Virus record (IMG/VR): IMGVR_UViG_3300023082_000001 | Location: 1-64,000 of that record | DNA length: 64,000 nt | Origin: a virus | Direction: 5' to 3' (one strand) | In this document: positions 39,858 to 48,359 of the stretch, piece by piece | Position numbering within the stretch: position 1 is the stretch's first letter | Layout of the letters: the number at the start of each line of letters is the position of its first letter | Position numbers and translations under genes: made by a program | Notes under the pieces: generated by a model | Seen by the model: the letters and a program-made list of their open reading frames with translations, nothing else | What the model was told of the DNA's origin: nothing | The model's database searches: none

Positions 39858-40649
39858 TTGATTACTCCCTTTATCGAAGAGGACTACCTTGGTATTGCCC
39901 GATCACGAGTAACTGAACAATTCAAATCGAAGGTGGTATTTGACAAATTCCTACAATTACTTATCGCCGCTCAAGTAGAAATCCAGTCTGTCCTAAAAGA
40001 TCTTATGCAGCTTCGCTCCCTTGATACAGCCACAGGCGAGCAGCTTAATATAATTGGACGTATTGTTGGTCAAGACAGGGTGTTGCTCAACTCTGACCTA
40101 TATACTTTCTTTGGTTTTCAAGGGGCTTTGAAAGCAGGATCAATGGGCACACTATCTGACCCAACGGTTGGTAGTGTGTTCTACAGCTTAGGCGGATCAC
40201 TTGGTGGTAACATTGAGCTTGACGATGAAACTTACCGTCTGTTCATCAGAGCTAAGATTTTAAAGAACACCACAGCATCAACTTCTGAGGAATTCATCAG
40301 AGCTGTCAACTTAATATTTGGGAACAGTGCTGTGATTGCTATTGAAGATGAATCAAGTGAGCAATCAGGTAATGTGCTTGTATTGTTTAATAGACACTTG
40401 TCAGATTTTGAAAGAGGTCTACTGCTTTATGAAGATAGTTCATCTGGTTATCCATCAAGTCTAATCCCCAAAACTATTGGTGTGAATGTGAGATACGGCG
40501 AATATATCCGTATCGACCCACCAATTAGTTGGTCTGTACGTTACGATAACTCAGGTAATTGGGCGTATGACCTTCCTTACACTTATGACTCTGTGCCATC
40601 TTATTCTGCAACGTTTGATGAATCAGATATTGAAATTACTTTATACTAA
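39858..40649 (+). CDS. Baseplate protein (DUF2612-like), 263 aa
   Basis: TTG start with a perfect AAAGGAGG at 9 bases. SLDTATGEQLNIIGRIVGQDR and DETYRLFIRAKILKNTTASTSEEFIRAV are characteristic of the DUF2612 family, in the place of phage P2 gpI/T4 gp48-like proteins between J and the tail fibre. Likely links the wedge to the fibres. Confidence 0.8.
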   Translation: MITPFIEEDYLGIARSRVTEQFKSKVVFDKFLQLLIAAQVEIQSVLKDLMQLRSLDTATGEQLNIIGRIVGQDRVLLNSDLYTFFGFQGALKAGSMGTLSDPTVGSVFYSLGGSLGGNIELDDETYRLFIRAKILKNTTASTSEEFIRAVNLIFGNSAVIAIEDESSEQSGNVLVLFNRHLSDFERGLLLYEDSSSGYPSSLIPKTIGVNVRYGEYIRIDPPISWSVRYDNSGNWAYDLPYTYDSVPSYSATFDESDIEITLY

Positions 40650-40658
40650 AGGATGTTT

Positions 40659-42281
40659 ATGGCTAATTTAACTGAGAGTCCTATTTATGAACCGGGGATT
40701 TTCCAACTAGAGAAATCTACCCCACCATTGGGTGGTGCTCCAGTTATTGATAATGGTGTTCCAAGTGCAGGTCACGCTAACGCTCAAGGGCTTCAGCTGG
40801 CTAATCGGACAGCTTATCTGAAGCAAGAAATTGATTCGCTTGATACACGAACTGCCGCTGTTGAACAAAGCACAACTGATCTTGATGCGCGTGTTGATTC
40901 AGCTGAGGCGGACATTGACAATCTTCAAACAAGAGCTGGTTATGGATCTGTAAATGTAAAGTCACTTGGTGCAATGGGCTCACCAACAGATGATTCTTCA
41001 ATATTTCAAGCAGCGGTAGATTCCCTTCCTGCATTGGGTGGTACAATTGAAGTCCCTCCCGGAACTTACACAATTAATACAAAACCCACAGAGGGAAGTA
41101 AGTCTATTCTGTGGCTGATTAGTCCCGGCGCCAGCTTCTCTGGTACGGGAACTGGCGAGGGTAAGTTTCCTTATATGTTGAGCAACCCTGCTCAGATGGC
41201 AGTGGGGCCTTACATTCGATCACACTCAGCATTAGCCTCCACTAATAGTAACGGTGGCATCGCAGCTCTTAATGCCGAAATGATCCAACCTAGCTCTTAT
41301 TCTGGACAAAGCGTTGCGGCTTATTTTGGTGCTATCGGTTCAAGCCCTCAAACAACTGCAAATGTTTGGGCAATGAACACACTTGTTAGAGCAGAGTCAG
41401 GCGCTGCTGGCACATATCAGTGTATTGAAGTTGACGTAGATAATTTTGCATCAAGCGCTCTTGTAAAAGGTATTAGTATTTCAGGAGCTGGTACTGTTAG
41501 CCCCAAGGTAGCTCTGGAAATTGTAAGAGCTAACAACACACCTTGGCTTTATGGTATAGACGCCCTTAACTGTGTAACGGGCGTCAGAGTTAGGGCTTCG
41601 ACACAAACAACGTGTGGTGTGATTGTGGGAGCACCAGCAGTTAATACAGGTGTTGTTTTCACTGGTCAACAACTGGCTAATGCTGGGGAAGGTCTGATGT
41701 TGCAGAGGTTTACTAACACCTCCCCAACTGGTAACTTTATTCGTTGTGTAAATGCTGATAATACAGCAAGTCTGTTCACTGTAGGTATAAACGGGGATTT
41801 AGTGGCGGCTTCGATTGTTTCAGGGGCTATTGTAAGGGTTGGTTCACCAACGCAAACGACTAGTGCTGCAATTTCGTCAAAACAACTTGCTAATAACCAA
41901 GACAACATTGTACTTCAGCGTTTTACTGACACATCCCCTACAGGTAGTTTTCTAAGGGGTGTTAACGCTGCAAACAGTGCTGTTCTGTTTACCCTCGGTG
42001 TAGACGGAGGATTTAGCACCGTGGCATCTATTTCAGCAAACACTGGTATTACAACTTCTACAGGAAACATTACAGCATCATCTGGTTATGTTCGTGGTAG
42101 TGTGCTAGAGGCAACAGGGCCAGTAACTGCTTCAGCCGCAGGGTCCATCAGATTTTCTGCTAGTACAGCAACAACTGTTGGAGCAGCAGGTGGTGCATCT
42201 GCTTTACCGGCAACTCCTGTCAAATATCTGGTTGTCAATCAGGACGGGGTTAACTATAAAATACCTCTGTACACGGCATAA
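40659..42281 (+). CDS. Tail fibre/spike with predicted beta-helix, 540 aa
   Basis: N-terminal attachment part (IYEPGIFQLEKSTPPLGG, GLQLANRTAYLKQEIDSLDTR coiled coil), then NVKSLGAMGSPTDDSSIFQAAVDSLPALGGTIEVPPGTY, the classical opening of a pectate-lyase-like beta helix (tailspike). The rest has approximate repeats (TGQQLANAGEGLMLQRFTNT / SKQLANNQDNIVLQRFTDT). The ATG at 40659 has AAAGGA upstream. Possibly a depolymerase or adhesin; catalytic residues not visible. Confidence 0.8.
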   Translation: MANLTESPIYEPGIFQLEKSTPPLGGAPVIDNGVPSAGHANAQGLQLANRTAYLKQEIDSLDTRTAAVEQSTTDLDARVDSAEADIDNLQTRAGYGSVNVKSLGAMGSPTDDSSIFQAAVDSLPALGGTIEVPPGTYTINTKPTEGSKSILWLISPGASFSGTGTGEGKFPYMLSNPAQMAVGPYIRSHSALASTNSNGGIAALNAEMIQPSSYSGQSVAAYFGAIGSSPQTTANVWAMNTLVRAESGAAGTYQCIEVDVDNFASSALVKGISISGAGTVSPKVALEIVRANNTPWLYGIDALNCVTGVRVRASTQTTCGVIVGAPAVNTGVVFTGQQLANAGEGLMLQRFTNTSPTGNFIRCVNADNTASLFTVGINGDLVAASIVSGAIVRVGSPTQTTSAAISSKQLANNQDNIVLQRFTDTSPTGSFLRGVNAANSAVLFTLGVDGGFSTVASISANTGITTSTGNITASSGYVRGSVLEATGPVTASAAGSIRFSASTATTVGAAGGASALPATPVKYLVVNQDGVNYKIPLYTA

Positions 42282-42289
42282 GGAATAAT

Positions 42290-42445
42290 ATGATTTACAC
42301 TATTAAATTTGATGAACAGCAACTCTCAATTTTAAATGAAGCTATTATAAATCTTCCTTATAAAATTGCTGTATCTATTATTGAACACATCAATAGAGAG
42401 ATTTCTGAAAATCAACTTGATGCTCAGGCTAAGGTTAAAGAGTAG
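42290..42445 (+). CDS. Small helical protein, 51 aa
   Basis: ATG at 42290 with AAGGAATAAT upstream, just after the fibre gene. Sequence MIYTIKFDEQQLSILNEAII followed by an amphipathic helix. Small proteins of this kind between phage fibre genes are often fibre-assembly helpers, but no family is certain. Confidence 0.65.
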   Translation: MIYTIKFDEQQLSILNEAIINLPYKIAVSIIEHINREISENQLDAQAKVKE

Positions 42446-42451
42446 TCAATT

Positions 42452-43276
42452 ATGCCTAACATAACAAAACCCAATGATATAAACAACGTATGGGCAGCTA
42501 CGGGTGATATTGTTGCCCCTGCTGCTGATTATGTTGCCAATGGATGGGAAGCTATCATCCCCCCTCGTGAGTATTTCAACTGGCTTGATAATCGTCAAGA
42601 TAGATTCAATGCTCATGTAAATCAACATGGTATTCCTGTATGGGATTCTACAACAGAGTACCAAGGATCACTAAGCTACACTAAAGGTAGTGACGGTAAT
42701 ATTTATCGCGCTGTCACAACCAATAGTAACGTAAACCCTGTAGGGGATACAACTGGTGCTTGGACTCTTTTTGGACCTATCATTGCCTCACAAGCTGAAG
42801 CAGAGGCTGGTACAGAAAATTCCAAGACAATGACAGCACTTCGTGTTGCTCAGTCTATTGCAAAGCGTGTAGTTCAAGCCACCACTGCAATCACAGGTAT
42901 TGCCAAGATTGCCACTGACGCACAAGTGACAGCTGGTACTGATGAAACCACTATTGTAACACCCGGTACACTTAATAATGGTAGTGTAAAGAATGTTACA
43001 AACATTGGTTATGTTGTGTTCCCAACGTGGCTAGGTGGCCTTACTATTCAATGGGGTAATGCTGTTCAGACAGGTACGGGGATTAACGTTACATTTCCTC
43101 GTGCATTTAATACGGCTTGCTATGCTGTGGTTGGACAACCTGTTCCCGGCACTAACCAAGCTCAAGGGGTTAACCTTACATGTTTTATCCAAGCACGTAC
43201 TAACTTCTTGGCCTACCTTACACGTAATGATCAATTCATTAATGGTGGGTTTTATTGGATTGCTATTGGTAGGTAA
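42452..43276 (+). CDS. Second tail fibre/receptor-binding protein, 274 aa
   Basis: The start DINNVWAATGDIVAPAADYVANGW and IPPREYFNWLDNRQDRFNAHVNQHG is typical of phage gpH-like fibres. The middle has EAEAGTENSKTMTALRVAQSI and IAKIATDAQVTAGTDETTIVTPGTL repeats, and the C-terminal part (GYVVFPTWLGGLTIQWGN to GGFYWIAIGR) is the gp53-like receptor-binding tip. It precedes the lysis cassette. Confidence 0.82.
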   Translation: MPNITKPNDINNVWAATGDIVAPAADYVANGWEAIIPPREYFNWLDNRQDRFNAHVNQHGIPVWDSTTEYQGSLSYTKGSDGNIYRAVTTNSNVNPVGDTTGAWTLFGPIIASQAEAEAGTENSKTMTALRVAQSIAKRVVQATTAITGIAKIATDAQVTAGTDETTIVTPGTLNNGSVKNVTNIGYVVFPTWLGGLTIQWGNAVQTGTGINVTFPRAFNTACYAVVGQPVPGTNQAQGVNLTCFIQARTNFLAYLTRNDQFINGGFYWIAIGR

Positions 43277-43282
43277 TAAATA

Positions 43283-43309
43283 TTGACACATGGAGGTGTC
43301 TACTAATTT
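43283..43309 (+). promoter_or_regulatory. Promoter/operator-like element before lysis genes
   Basis: TTGACA (43283-43288) starts TTGACAC-N6-GTGTC (43283-43300), the same dyad layout as the promoter at 13182. The -10 is poor (TAATTT at 15-base spacing). It may be a regulated weak promoter or a hairpin in the lysis mRNA. The endolysin has GGAGG and starts at 43321. Confidence 0.45.
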
Positions 43310-43320
43310 TTGGAGGGTGT

Positions 43321-43830
43321 ATGGCAGATAATAGATCTGAAATTACGAAGAAATTGTTGGCTTACGGATTTACTGCTGCCGTAGCTCTTAGTGGTGGCTA
43401 CCTAATCGCACCAAACGAAGGTAAAGTTAATGCGACTTACCTTGACCCTATCAACATTAAAACGAGTTGTTATGGTCATACAGGCCCAGAGTTGAAGCTT
43501 GGTCAAAAGTTTACAGATGCACAATGTCTGGATCAGTTGGCTAAAGATTTGTCTGAGCATGATAAACAGATGATGAATCTTATCCGTGTACCTATAACTG
43601 ACTACCAGCATGCAGCCTTCCTGAGCTTTACATATAATGCAGGCGTTGGTAATTTTAAAAACTCCACAATGCTTCGTAAGCTCAACTCAAAAGATTATAG
43701 GGGTGCCTGTGAACAGCTAACAAATTGGGTATTTGCTCAAGGTAAGAAACTCAAAGGACTGGTTAACAGGCGTGAACAAGAAATGGCAATGTGTCTTGGA
43801 GAAACTAAAATTGAAATTGTCCCTAGTTGA
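43321..43830 (+). CDS. SAR endolysin, GH24 lysozyme-like
   Basis: 169 aa muramidase. Glu33, Asp42 and Thr48 in NEGKVNATYLDPINIKT have the E-x8-D-x5-T spacing of T4-type lysozymes, and the C-terminal PITDYQHAAFLSFTYNAGVGNFKNSTML is the typical GH24 block. The N terminus has a weakly hydrophobic stretch (AYGFTAAVALSGGYLIA), rich in Gly/Ala/Ser, immediately before the catalytic Glu: a signal-anchor-release domain, so export does not need holin lesions. First gene of the lysis cassette. Confidence 0.87.
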   Translation: MADNRSEITKKLLAYGFTAAVALSGGYLIAPNEGKVNATYLDPINIKTSCYGHTGPELKLGQKFTDAQCLDQLAKDLSEHDKQMMNLIRVPITDYQHAAFLSFTYNAGVGNFKNSTMLRKLNSKDYRGACEQLTNWVFAQGKKLKGLVNRREQEMAMCLGETKIEIVPS

Positions 43831-44059
43831 AGGGTGGAAGAAGCTCTGGAAATCCTATTCAGTAATCTTCAGTCTAGCTAATATTCTGCAAGCGCTCTCT
43901 ATGACAGGGTTGTCTGTTCTTGGTGTGGTGAACGTCTATTTCGCATTCAAGCTTGTTATCGGCATGGCTATCTTGTTTGGTGTGCTTGGGTTGGTTGGTA
44001 GACTTGTAAAGCAGCCTGTGTTAGTAAAAGATCCCGCTGTTGAGAATACTGATGTTTAA
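43811..44059 (+). CDS. Probable holin/pinholin, 82 aa
   Basis: TTG start at 43811 with GGAG 9 bases upstream; the longer frame begins in endolysin sequence without a ribosome-binding site. Product starts MKLSLVEGWKKLWKSYSVI and has two hydrophobic helices (LANILQALSMTGLSVLGVV, FKLVIGMAILFGVLGLVG) followed by GRLVKQP, the pattern of DUF7940-type phage holins. Position next to a SAR endolysin suggests it collapses membrane potential. Overlaps endolysin and i-spanin genes. Confidence 0.7.
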   Translation: MKLSLVEGWKKLWKSYSVIFSLANILQALSMTGLSVLGVVNVYFAFKLVIGMAILFGVLGLVGRLVKQPVLVKDPAVENTDV

Positions 44060-44474
44060 TTTCTTAGCTTCCCTCTCCTCTACAATCTATCTCTACATCA
44101 TAGCTGCCTTGTTGGCAATGACAGTGTTATTTGGTGGGCTTTTATACCGAGAAATCGGTAAAACTTCAGCAGCTGAGTCAGCACTCGACTCTGTTGTTCA
44201 AACCAATTCTGACCTTCAAAACCTAATAGAAACACAGGAAAAAAGCTGCGAATTGACAGATAAACTCCTTGCTCAATATCAATCTGAAAAGAGTGGTGAG
44301 GAAGAAAGTAAAAACGATAAGCTTTCCTCTCTTGATAAGATTCCCTCATCCACTACGGTAAAGTCTAATGAAAGCAATGTTGTCAATATTGATGGTAAGT
44401 TGCCTTCTGAGCTTATACGGTTGCTCGGAGAGGATAGTGTACAAAACACAGGAAGTAAACCTGTACACCCCTGA
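44052..44474 (+). CDS. i-spanin (Rz-like) 1, 140 aa
   Basis: N-terminal transmembrane helix (LSSTIYLYIIAALLAMTVLFGG) with the rest periplasmic and helical/coiled coil. The Rz1-type lipoprotein gene at 44368 overlaps its C-terminal part in a different frame, the classical spanin arrangement. The ATG at 44052 is chosen; a TTG 4 codons earlier is possible. Confidence 0.75.
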   Translation: MFNFLASLSSTIYLYIIAALLAMTVLFGGLLYREIGKTSAAESALDSVVQTNSDLQNLIETQEKSCELTDKLLAQYQSEKSGEEESKNDKLSSLDKIPSSTTVKSNESNVVNIDGKLPSELIRLLGEDSVQNTGSKPVHP

Positions 44475-44646
44475 TAGCTTCCTAGTAGATCCTTGTAAAG
44501 TAACTCCTGCTGGAGAAACAGTTAGGACTTTGGCACGAGGGTACATTAGCAACACAAGTTGCCTGAAGCAGTATCAATTACTAATTCAAAAGCAAAGGGA
44601 TTGGAAAAAGTCGCAGATTGACTTACATGAAAAGAAGGATAAGTAG
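44368..44646 (+). CDS. o-spanin (Rz1-like) 1, lipoprotein
   Basis: 92 aa. Signal peptide MKAMLSILMVSCLLSLYGC with lipobox LYGC gives lipidated Cys19, then a 70-residue periplasmic part with 2 cysteines (DPC, TSCLK). Starts inside i-spanin 1 in another frame. Together they link inner and outer membranes and disrupt the outer one at lysis. Confidence 0.8.
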   Translation: MKAMLSILMVSCLLSLYGCSERIVYKTQEVNLYTPDSFLVDPCKVTPAGETVRTLARGYISNTSCLKQYQLLIQKQRDWKKSQIDLHEKKDK

Positions 44647-44648
44647 AT

Positions 44649-45140
44649 ATGGAACGATTTAAATCTTTCTTTGAGAATGTAGAGTATTGGATGCTGGAAA
44701 GGGATCTTCATATTTATGCTGCCATCCTTTCTGTGATAGCAATCAGCATTTTAGGTTGGATGTTGTACACTGAAGCTGATAAAAATCACAGCCTAAGAAA
44801 CCACAATATTGAGCTTACAAGTCAATTGCTAGATAAGGAACGTCGCCTGCTCTTGCTGCAATCTGAAATGGACATGACTAAGGTTAGCGTAATCAATACA
44901 GACCCCAAGCCTGTTCAAGAAACTGTTGAGAAAGTAAGCAACAAACTTAATGCTAAAATTGAAAAAGTTCAAAATACACTTATCAATTCTAAGTTAGACA
45001 CTAAAATAATCACAAAGACAGAAACTCAAACCATTGAAAAGCCAGTTCCTGTAGACTCAGAACTGAAGAATATGATGAAGCAAAGTTTCTGTAACAGCAA
45101 CCCTCAAGATAAATCTTGTGCCAAGGTAATTAAGAAATGA
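44649..45140 (+). CDS. i-spanin-like 2, 163 aa
   Basis: N-terminal anchor (LHIYAAILSVIAISILGWML) then a long coiled-coil periplasmic part (ELTSQLLDKERRLLLLQSE, KVSNKLNAKIEKVQNTL), the shape of an Rz protein. It ends in a basic CNSNPQDKSC-containing tail. It overlaps a second lipoprotein gene by 4 bases. This looks like a duplicated, diverged spanin unit. Confidence 0.68.
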   Translation: MERFKSFFENVEYWMLERDLHIYAAILSVIAISILGWMLYTEADKNHSLRNHNIELTSQLLDKERRLLLLQSEMDMTKVSVINTDPKPVQETVEKVSNKLNAKIEKVQNTLINSKLDTKIITKTETQTIEKPVPVDSELKNMMKQSFCNSNPQDKSCAKVIKK

Positions 45141-45409
45141 GATATATCTTTTTAGTGATGGCTTGCTTATGTATTACTTCTTGCTCTAATTATCAGAAAC
45201 CAATTGTAATTCTTCCAACTGATGAAGCTCTGGCTGAGTGTATTATCAGTCCTCCTCCTGAACTGACAGGCAAAGACGGAAAAGATAAACTTGTTTTAGC
45301 TTCTGCGTGGTCATTGCAAACAACCAATCTTGGTAAGTGCAATGAAAAGCTAAAACGTTTACAGGTTTGGAAAAGAGTTAATCAGGAAAGATTTGGGGAA
45401 ACAAAATAA
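45137..45409 (+). CDS. o-spanin-like 2, lipoprotein
   Basis: 90 aa. MRYIFLVMACLCITSCSNYQ has a signal peptide with lipobox ITSC (Cys16). The mature part has 2 cysteines (ECII, LGKCNEK) at places like those in o-spanin 1. The gene follows i-spanin 2 with 4-base overlap, so together they form a second spanin pair. Confidence 0.72.
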   Translation: MRYIFLVMACLCITSCSNYQKPIVILPTDEALAECIISPPPELTGKDGKDKLVLASAWSLQTTNLGKCNEKLKRLQVWKRVNQERFGETK

Positions 45410-45687
45410 TGCCTAATTCAGAGTTAAACGCTCAGCGTGAGAAGAGTTACGAAACAGTTAAAAGCGCCCTGATTGGCTTGTTATTCATTCTGTGTGGGTG
45501 GTGCTACAATAGCATTCAGAAGGTTGAAGAGCGTGTTTACACCATGCAAGCTACGGCAATGACACAGCAGTCAGCTCAGCAACTTGAGGAAAGAATATCG
45601 AGGTCTATTGAAGTTAGATTTGCTGATTTAAGTAACAGACTCGATTTGATCTTGAAATTGGTCCAAAGTAACAACGATAAAAAATAA
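45409..45687 (+). CDS. Membrane-anchored coiled-coil protein, 92 aa
   Basis: One TM helix (SALIGLLFILCGWCYNSI) near residue 20-36 and a coiled coil (QLEERISRSIEVRFADLSNR). Starts at the last base of o-spanin 2. Perhaps an antiholin or an accessory lysis protein by position. Family not recognised. Confidence 0.65.
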   Translation: MPNSELNAQREKSYETVKSALIGLLFILCGWCYNSIQKVEERVYTMQATAMTQQSAQQLEERISRSIEVRFADLSNRLDLILKLVQSNNDKK

Positions 45688-45722
45688 TCTCCTTATAACA
45701 AAATAAGCAGTAGGGGATTCGT

Positions 45723-46265
45723 ATGTTTTTGAAAGTACTAAATGGGTTTTCCCAAGCCACTATCATAACCCTAGCGCTTGTTTTAATTGTTACGATAACA
45801 AACAAGCATTCATCCAATGTGGTGATGGAAGACTACCAGCGACAAGTGAATGAAAGGCTTGATGCAGACAGAAGTAAGTTTGAGTCAAAGATAAAAACTG
45901 TTGAAGATAGCTTGAATAGATATCAACAAATTAGGGAAGCAAGGGCACAGCTATTTGGTAAAAGACTTGATGAGCTTTATGATAAGTACAAAAAAGATCC
46001 AGCACCAATAGATAATGCTAATATGGCTGTATCTCAAGTACCTTCTCCCGCACAGCCAAAAGAATCTTTTACTGATAAAAACTTTACTTACTTGGAAAAC
46101 AAGTGTAATAGAAGTGATGAAAAGATAGACACTCTGGATAATAAGGTAATGTCTAGGTTAACAGTGTTAGAACAAAAGATTGAACTGTTGCAACAAGACA
46201 AAAAGAATAATAGTAAGGTGATACAGAACAACATTACAACTGTTGGGAATGTCACAACCAGATAA
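45723..46265 (+). CDS. Membrane-anchored long coiled-coil protein, 180 aa
   Basis: N-terminal TM helix (ATIITLALVLIVTIT) and two coiled-coil parts separated by a proline-rich linker (PAPIDNANMAVSQVPSPAQP). It is the last gene before the late terminator. It could be another i-spanin-like or lysis-regulating protein; no known family. Confidence 0.65.
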   Translation: MFLKVLNGFSQATIITLALVLIVTITNKHSSNVVMEDYQRQVNERLDADRSKFESKIKTVEDSLNRYQQIREARAQLFGKRLDELYDKYKKDPAPIDNANMAVSQVPSPAQPKESFTDKNFTYLENKCNRSDEKIDTLDNKVMSRLTVLEQKIELLQQDKKNNSKVIQNNITTVGNVTTR

Positions 46266-46294
46266 TAAAAATAATAATACAGATACAAGACCTT

Positions 46295-46328
46295 AGCTCC
46301 CTTCCTCGCGGTTGGGAGCTTTTTCTTT
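46295..46328 (+). terminator. Strong intrinsic terminator of the late operon
   Basis: AGCTCCC (46295-46301) pairs with GGGAGCT (46314-46320), followed by TTTTCTTT. It lies between the convergent late operon and the minus-strand helicase gene and should end rightward transcription. Confidence 0.9.
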
Positions 46329-46341
46329 GCCTAAAGGAAAG

Positions 46342-47583
46342 TTATTGTGAATACAGCCAATCTTGAAATAGCTTCCTCATACGCTTACTGAGAATACACA
46401 GCCTTATTGGTTTACCATCTCGTATCTGTGAACGCCAAATCCATTGGGTAAGTTCTGAAAGAGCAAACTGATTATTATCTACTTCAGCACCATAATCTTG
46501 CAAGAAAGATGAAACACTTACGTGTGGAAATCTATTATATGCATGAACCATTACAGACCTGTCACGATAGGCATTGGTAGCCCTACTACTGCACTGTAAG
46601 AAACAACCATCAGCAATCATTGTCTCAAGATCAATATCACCACTACCTGCTCTATATCCACTTGGAGCAACCTTTCTTCCATTCTTACGGTCCGGTTTAC
46701 TTAATGCAGCTGGCACACACCAGACTAGATCCTTATTCAAAGCTTTGGTAGAATCTCCAATACCTCTGATAGATTTAGCTAGTTGAGTTAGTTCTTTCTG
46801 TGTAGCTTTAGCGTACCAACTAGAAGACAAACTTTCACCAGCCCACTCTCTAATCTGTTTATCACCTACAAACTCAATCAAAGGTATCAAATCCTCTTTA
46901 CTTCTTTCTTTTACACTGACTTCAGTAAAATCAACAACAGATACACCTTTAAGTTTTAAGAAGGAAGAAAGAATACTACCTTTAAAAAGATAAGTGAGAA
47001 GAATTACTCTCTCAGCACAAAGAATTAAATCCATAGGTAGTTGAGTAACAAACATATCTTCACTGCGTTTAGCTTGATAAATCATACCTAACTTGCACAT
47101 ATTAGCAAGCTTTGAATACTTAGTGCCTTCTTCAATGTTTTCATTTAACCATACTACTTTACCATCAGTATCAACACTGATTTGACTAAGGCTTTTTAGA
47201 TACCTGAAGTCTTCTTTAGTGTAGCCGTCTCCTAGTGGCTCTATAAATGACACTTCTTCATCCAGAATCACAATGTACTTATTCTGCCTGATCCAGCTTA
47301 GATGAGGGTCTTTAAGCATAGAATAGAGAGAATGAGTAATGGAGATGTTAACACCAGACTGTAACAAATCTAAAAGATGGTCACTCTTGTTATTATGTTC
47401 TTCTGTATTAGGTGCAATGAATTTAGCCTCTACACAAGCATCAACTACTCGTTGTTCACTCTCACTTAGAAGTGGTGTTACATAAAGATAGGATGTATTT
47501 GGATTAGCTTCACACCAGTTAAGGATAGAAGTGCTCTTTCCTGATCCCATTATCTTATCTAAAAGCTCTATTTTAAGTGTCAT
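46342..47583 (-). CDS. P-loop helicase-like protein, 413 aa
   Basis: Walker A MGSGKST at residues 12-18, Walker B-like YIVILDEEVSFIE around 110, and an arginine-rich C-terminal motif (QCSSRATNAYRDRSVM, LTQWIWRSQIRDGKPI) resembling motif VI of SF2/origin-binding-protein-type helicases. It is the last gene of the right arm, with its own promoter and a 130-base leader. A role in recombination or replication initiation is inferred, not shown. Confidence 0.65.
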   Translation of the reverse strand: MTLKIELLDKIMGSGKSTSILNWCEANPNTSYLYVTPLLSESEQRVVDACVEAKFIAPNTEEHNNKSDHLLDLLQSGVNISITHSLYSMLKDPHLSWIRQNKYIVILDEEVSFIEPLGDGYTKEDFRYLKSLSQISVDTDGKVVWLNENIEEGTKYSKLANMCKLGMIYQAKRSEDMFVTQLPMDLILCAERVILLTYLFKGSILSSFLKLKGVSVVDFTEVSVKERSKEDLIPLIEFVGDKQIREWAGESLSSSWYAKATQKELTQLAKSIRGIGDSTKALNKDLVWCVPAALSKPDRKNGRKVAPSGYRAGSGDIDLETMIADGCFLQCSSRATNAYRDRSVMVHAYNRFPHVSVSSFLQDYGAEVDNNQFALSELTQWIWRSQIRDGKPIRLCILSKRMRKLFQDWLYSQ

Positions 47584-47674
47584 CTTTTCTCCTAAAACTT
47601 TGTATTATTAGTAGGTCTTTGTACTAAGGAATACATTAAAAACTATATATAAAACAATAACTTATGTGACTACT

Positions 47675-47693
47675 CTCGGAGTGTTATTCCGAG
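47675..47693 (-). other. Hairpin in the helicase leader
   Basis: CTCGGA (47675-47680) pairs with TCCGAG (47688-47693) in the leader between the 47715 promoter and the helicase gene at 47583. Such a leader hairpin could be an mRNA stabiliser or protein-binding site. Confidence 0.4.
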
Positions 47694-47714
47694 TTAAACA
47701 CAAACGTCCCAACA

Positions 47715-47743
47715 AGAATACTCCTATTGGGTGTAGTGTGCAA
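47715..47743 (-). promoter_or_regulatory. sigma70-type promoter of the helicase-like gene
   Basis: On the minus strand TTGCAC (47743-47738) and TATTCT (47720-47715) are separated by 17 bases. It overlaps nothing coding and gives a leader of about 130 bases. Confidence 0.65.
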
Positions 47744-47749
47744 GCTTTA

Positions 47750-47995
47750 TTAAAAGTATTTCTTAATATCTTTAATGTCAGGCAGTTCAAGTTCCCACTC
47801 CATTTTAGGAAAATAATGGTACGCAGGAAACTTACCACCTCTATGTTCAATTTTATTCATAATTGCTGTTAGTAGGTTGTGAAATACAAACTGAAACCCT
47901 TCTGTGGTTGGAAGCATATAAATTGTATTACCCTCAATTCTTACTGAAACATGTTTGGCTAAAACACTAAATAGATATTTAACATCTCCTTTCAA
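47750..47995 (-). CDS. Hypothetical protein, 81 aa
   Basis: Not recognised. Alternating hydrophobic and charged pattern (KYLFSVLAKHVSVRIEGNTI) and an acidic C terminus. Overlaps the upstream T5orf172-like gene by 17 bases. Confidence 0.65.
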   Translation of the reverse strand: MKGDVKYLFSVLAKHVSVRIEGNTIYMLPTTEGFQFVFHNLLTAIMNKIEHRGGKFPAYHYFPKMEWELELPDIKDIKKYF

Positions 47996-48359
47996 ATCTA
48001 ATCTTTTCTCCTTCCCACTTATTCAATTGTGCTGATTTCTTTTTAATCTTACCACCAGAAAGGTCTTCTAATCCTTTAACAAGATTATTAACATCATTCA
48101 TTACTGAACTACAAAACCATTCAGTGTACCCGTCACATTGCTCTTCTAAGGGTTGTCTTTTATCTTCAAACAATCTGTGCAAAAGAAATTCCAAGTCGTA
48201 GGCCGCTTGTTCTGAATCAACCTTTTTTATAAGACTTCTTGAGACATCAATAATATCACCTCTGCCAACTTCAGCACCACGAGTTTCCCAGCACAAAGCT
48301 TTGCCAATTTTCACAAGAGGCTTAGTCTTATGTTGAAAGAAATACACATAAGACATCAT
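47979..48359 (-). CDS. T5orf172/GIY-YIG-like protein, 126 aa
   Basis: SYVYFFQHKTKPLVKIGKA then ETRGAE and a downstream LEFLLHRLFEDKRQP with GYTEWF fit the T5orf172/MUG113 version of the GIY-YIG nuclease fold (YVY...KIG...R...E-x3-LH-x2-F...EWF). Such small single-domain proteins are seen in many phages; it may be a mobile nuclease or a domesticated one. It overlaps genes on both sides. Confidence 0.7.
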   Translation of the reverse strand: MMSYVYFFQHKTKPLVKIGKALCWETRGAEVGRGDIIDVSRSLIKKVDSEQAAYDLEFLLHRLFEDKRQPLEEQCDGYTEWFCSSVMNDVNNLVKGLEDLSGGKIKKKSAQLNKWEGEKIRFERRC

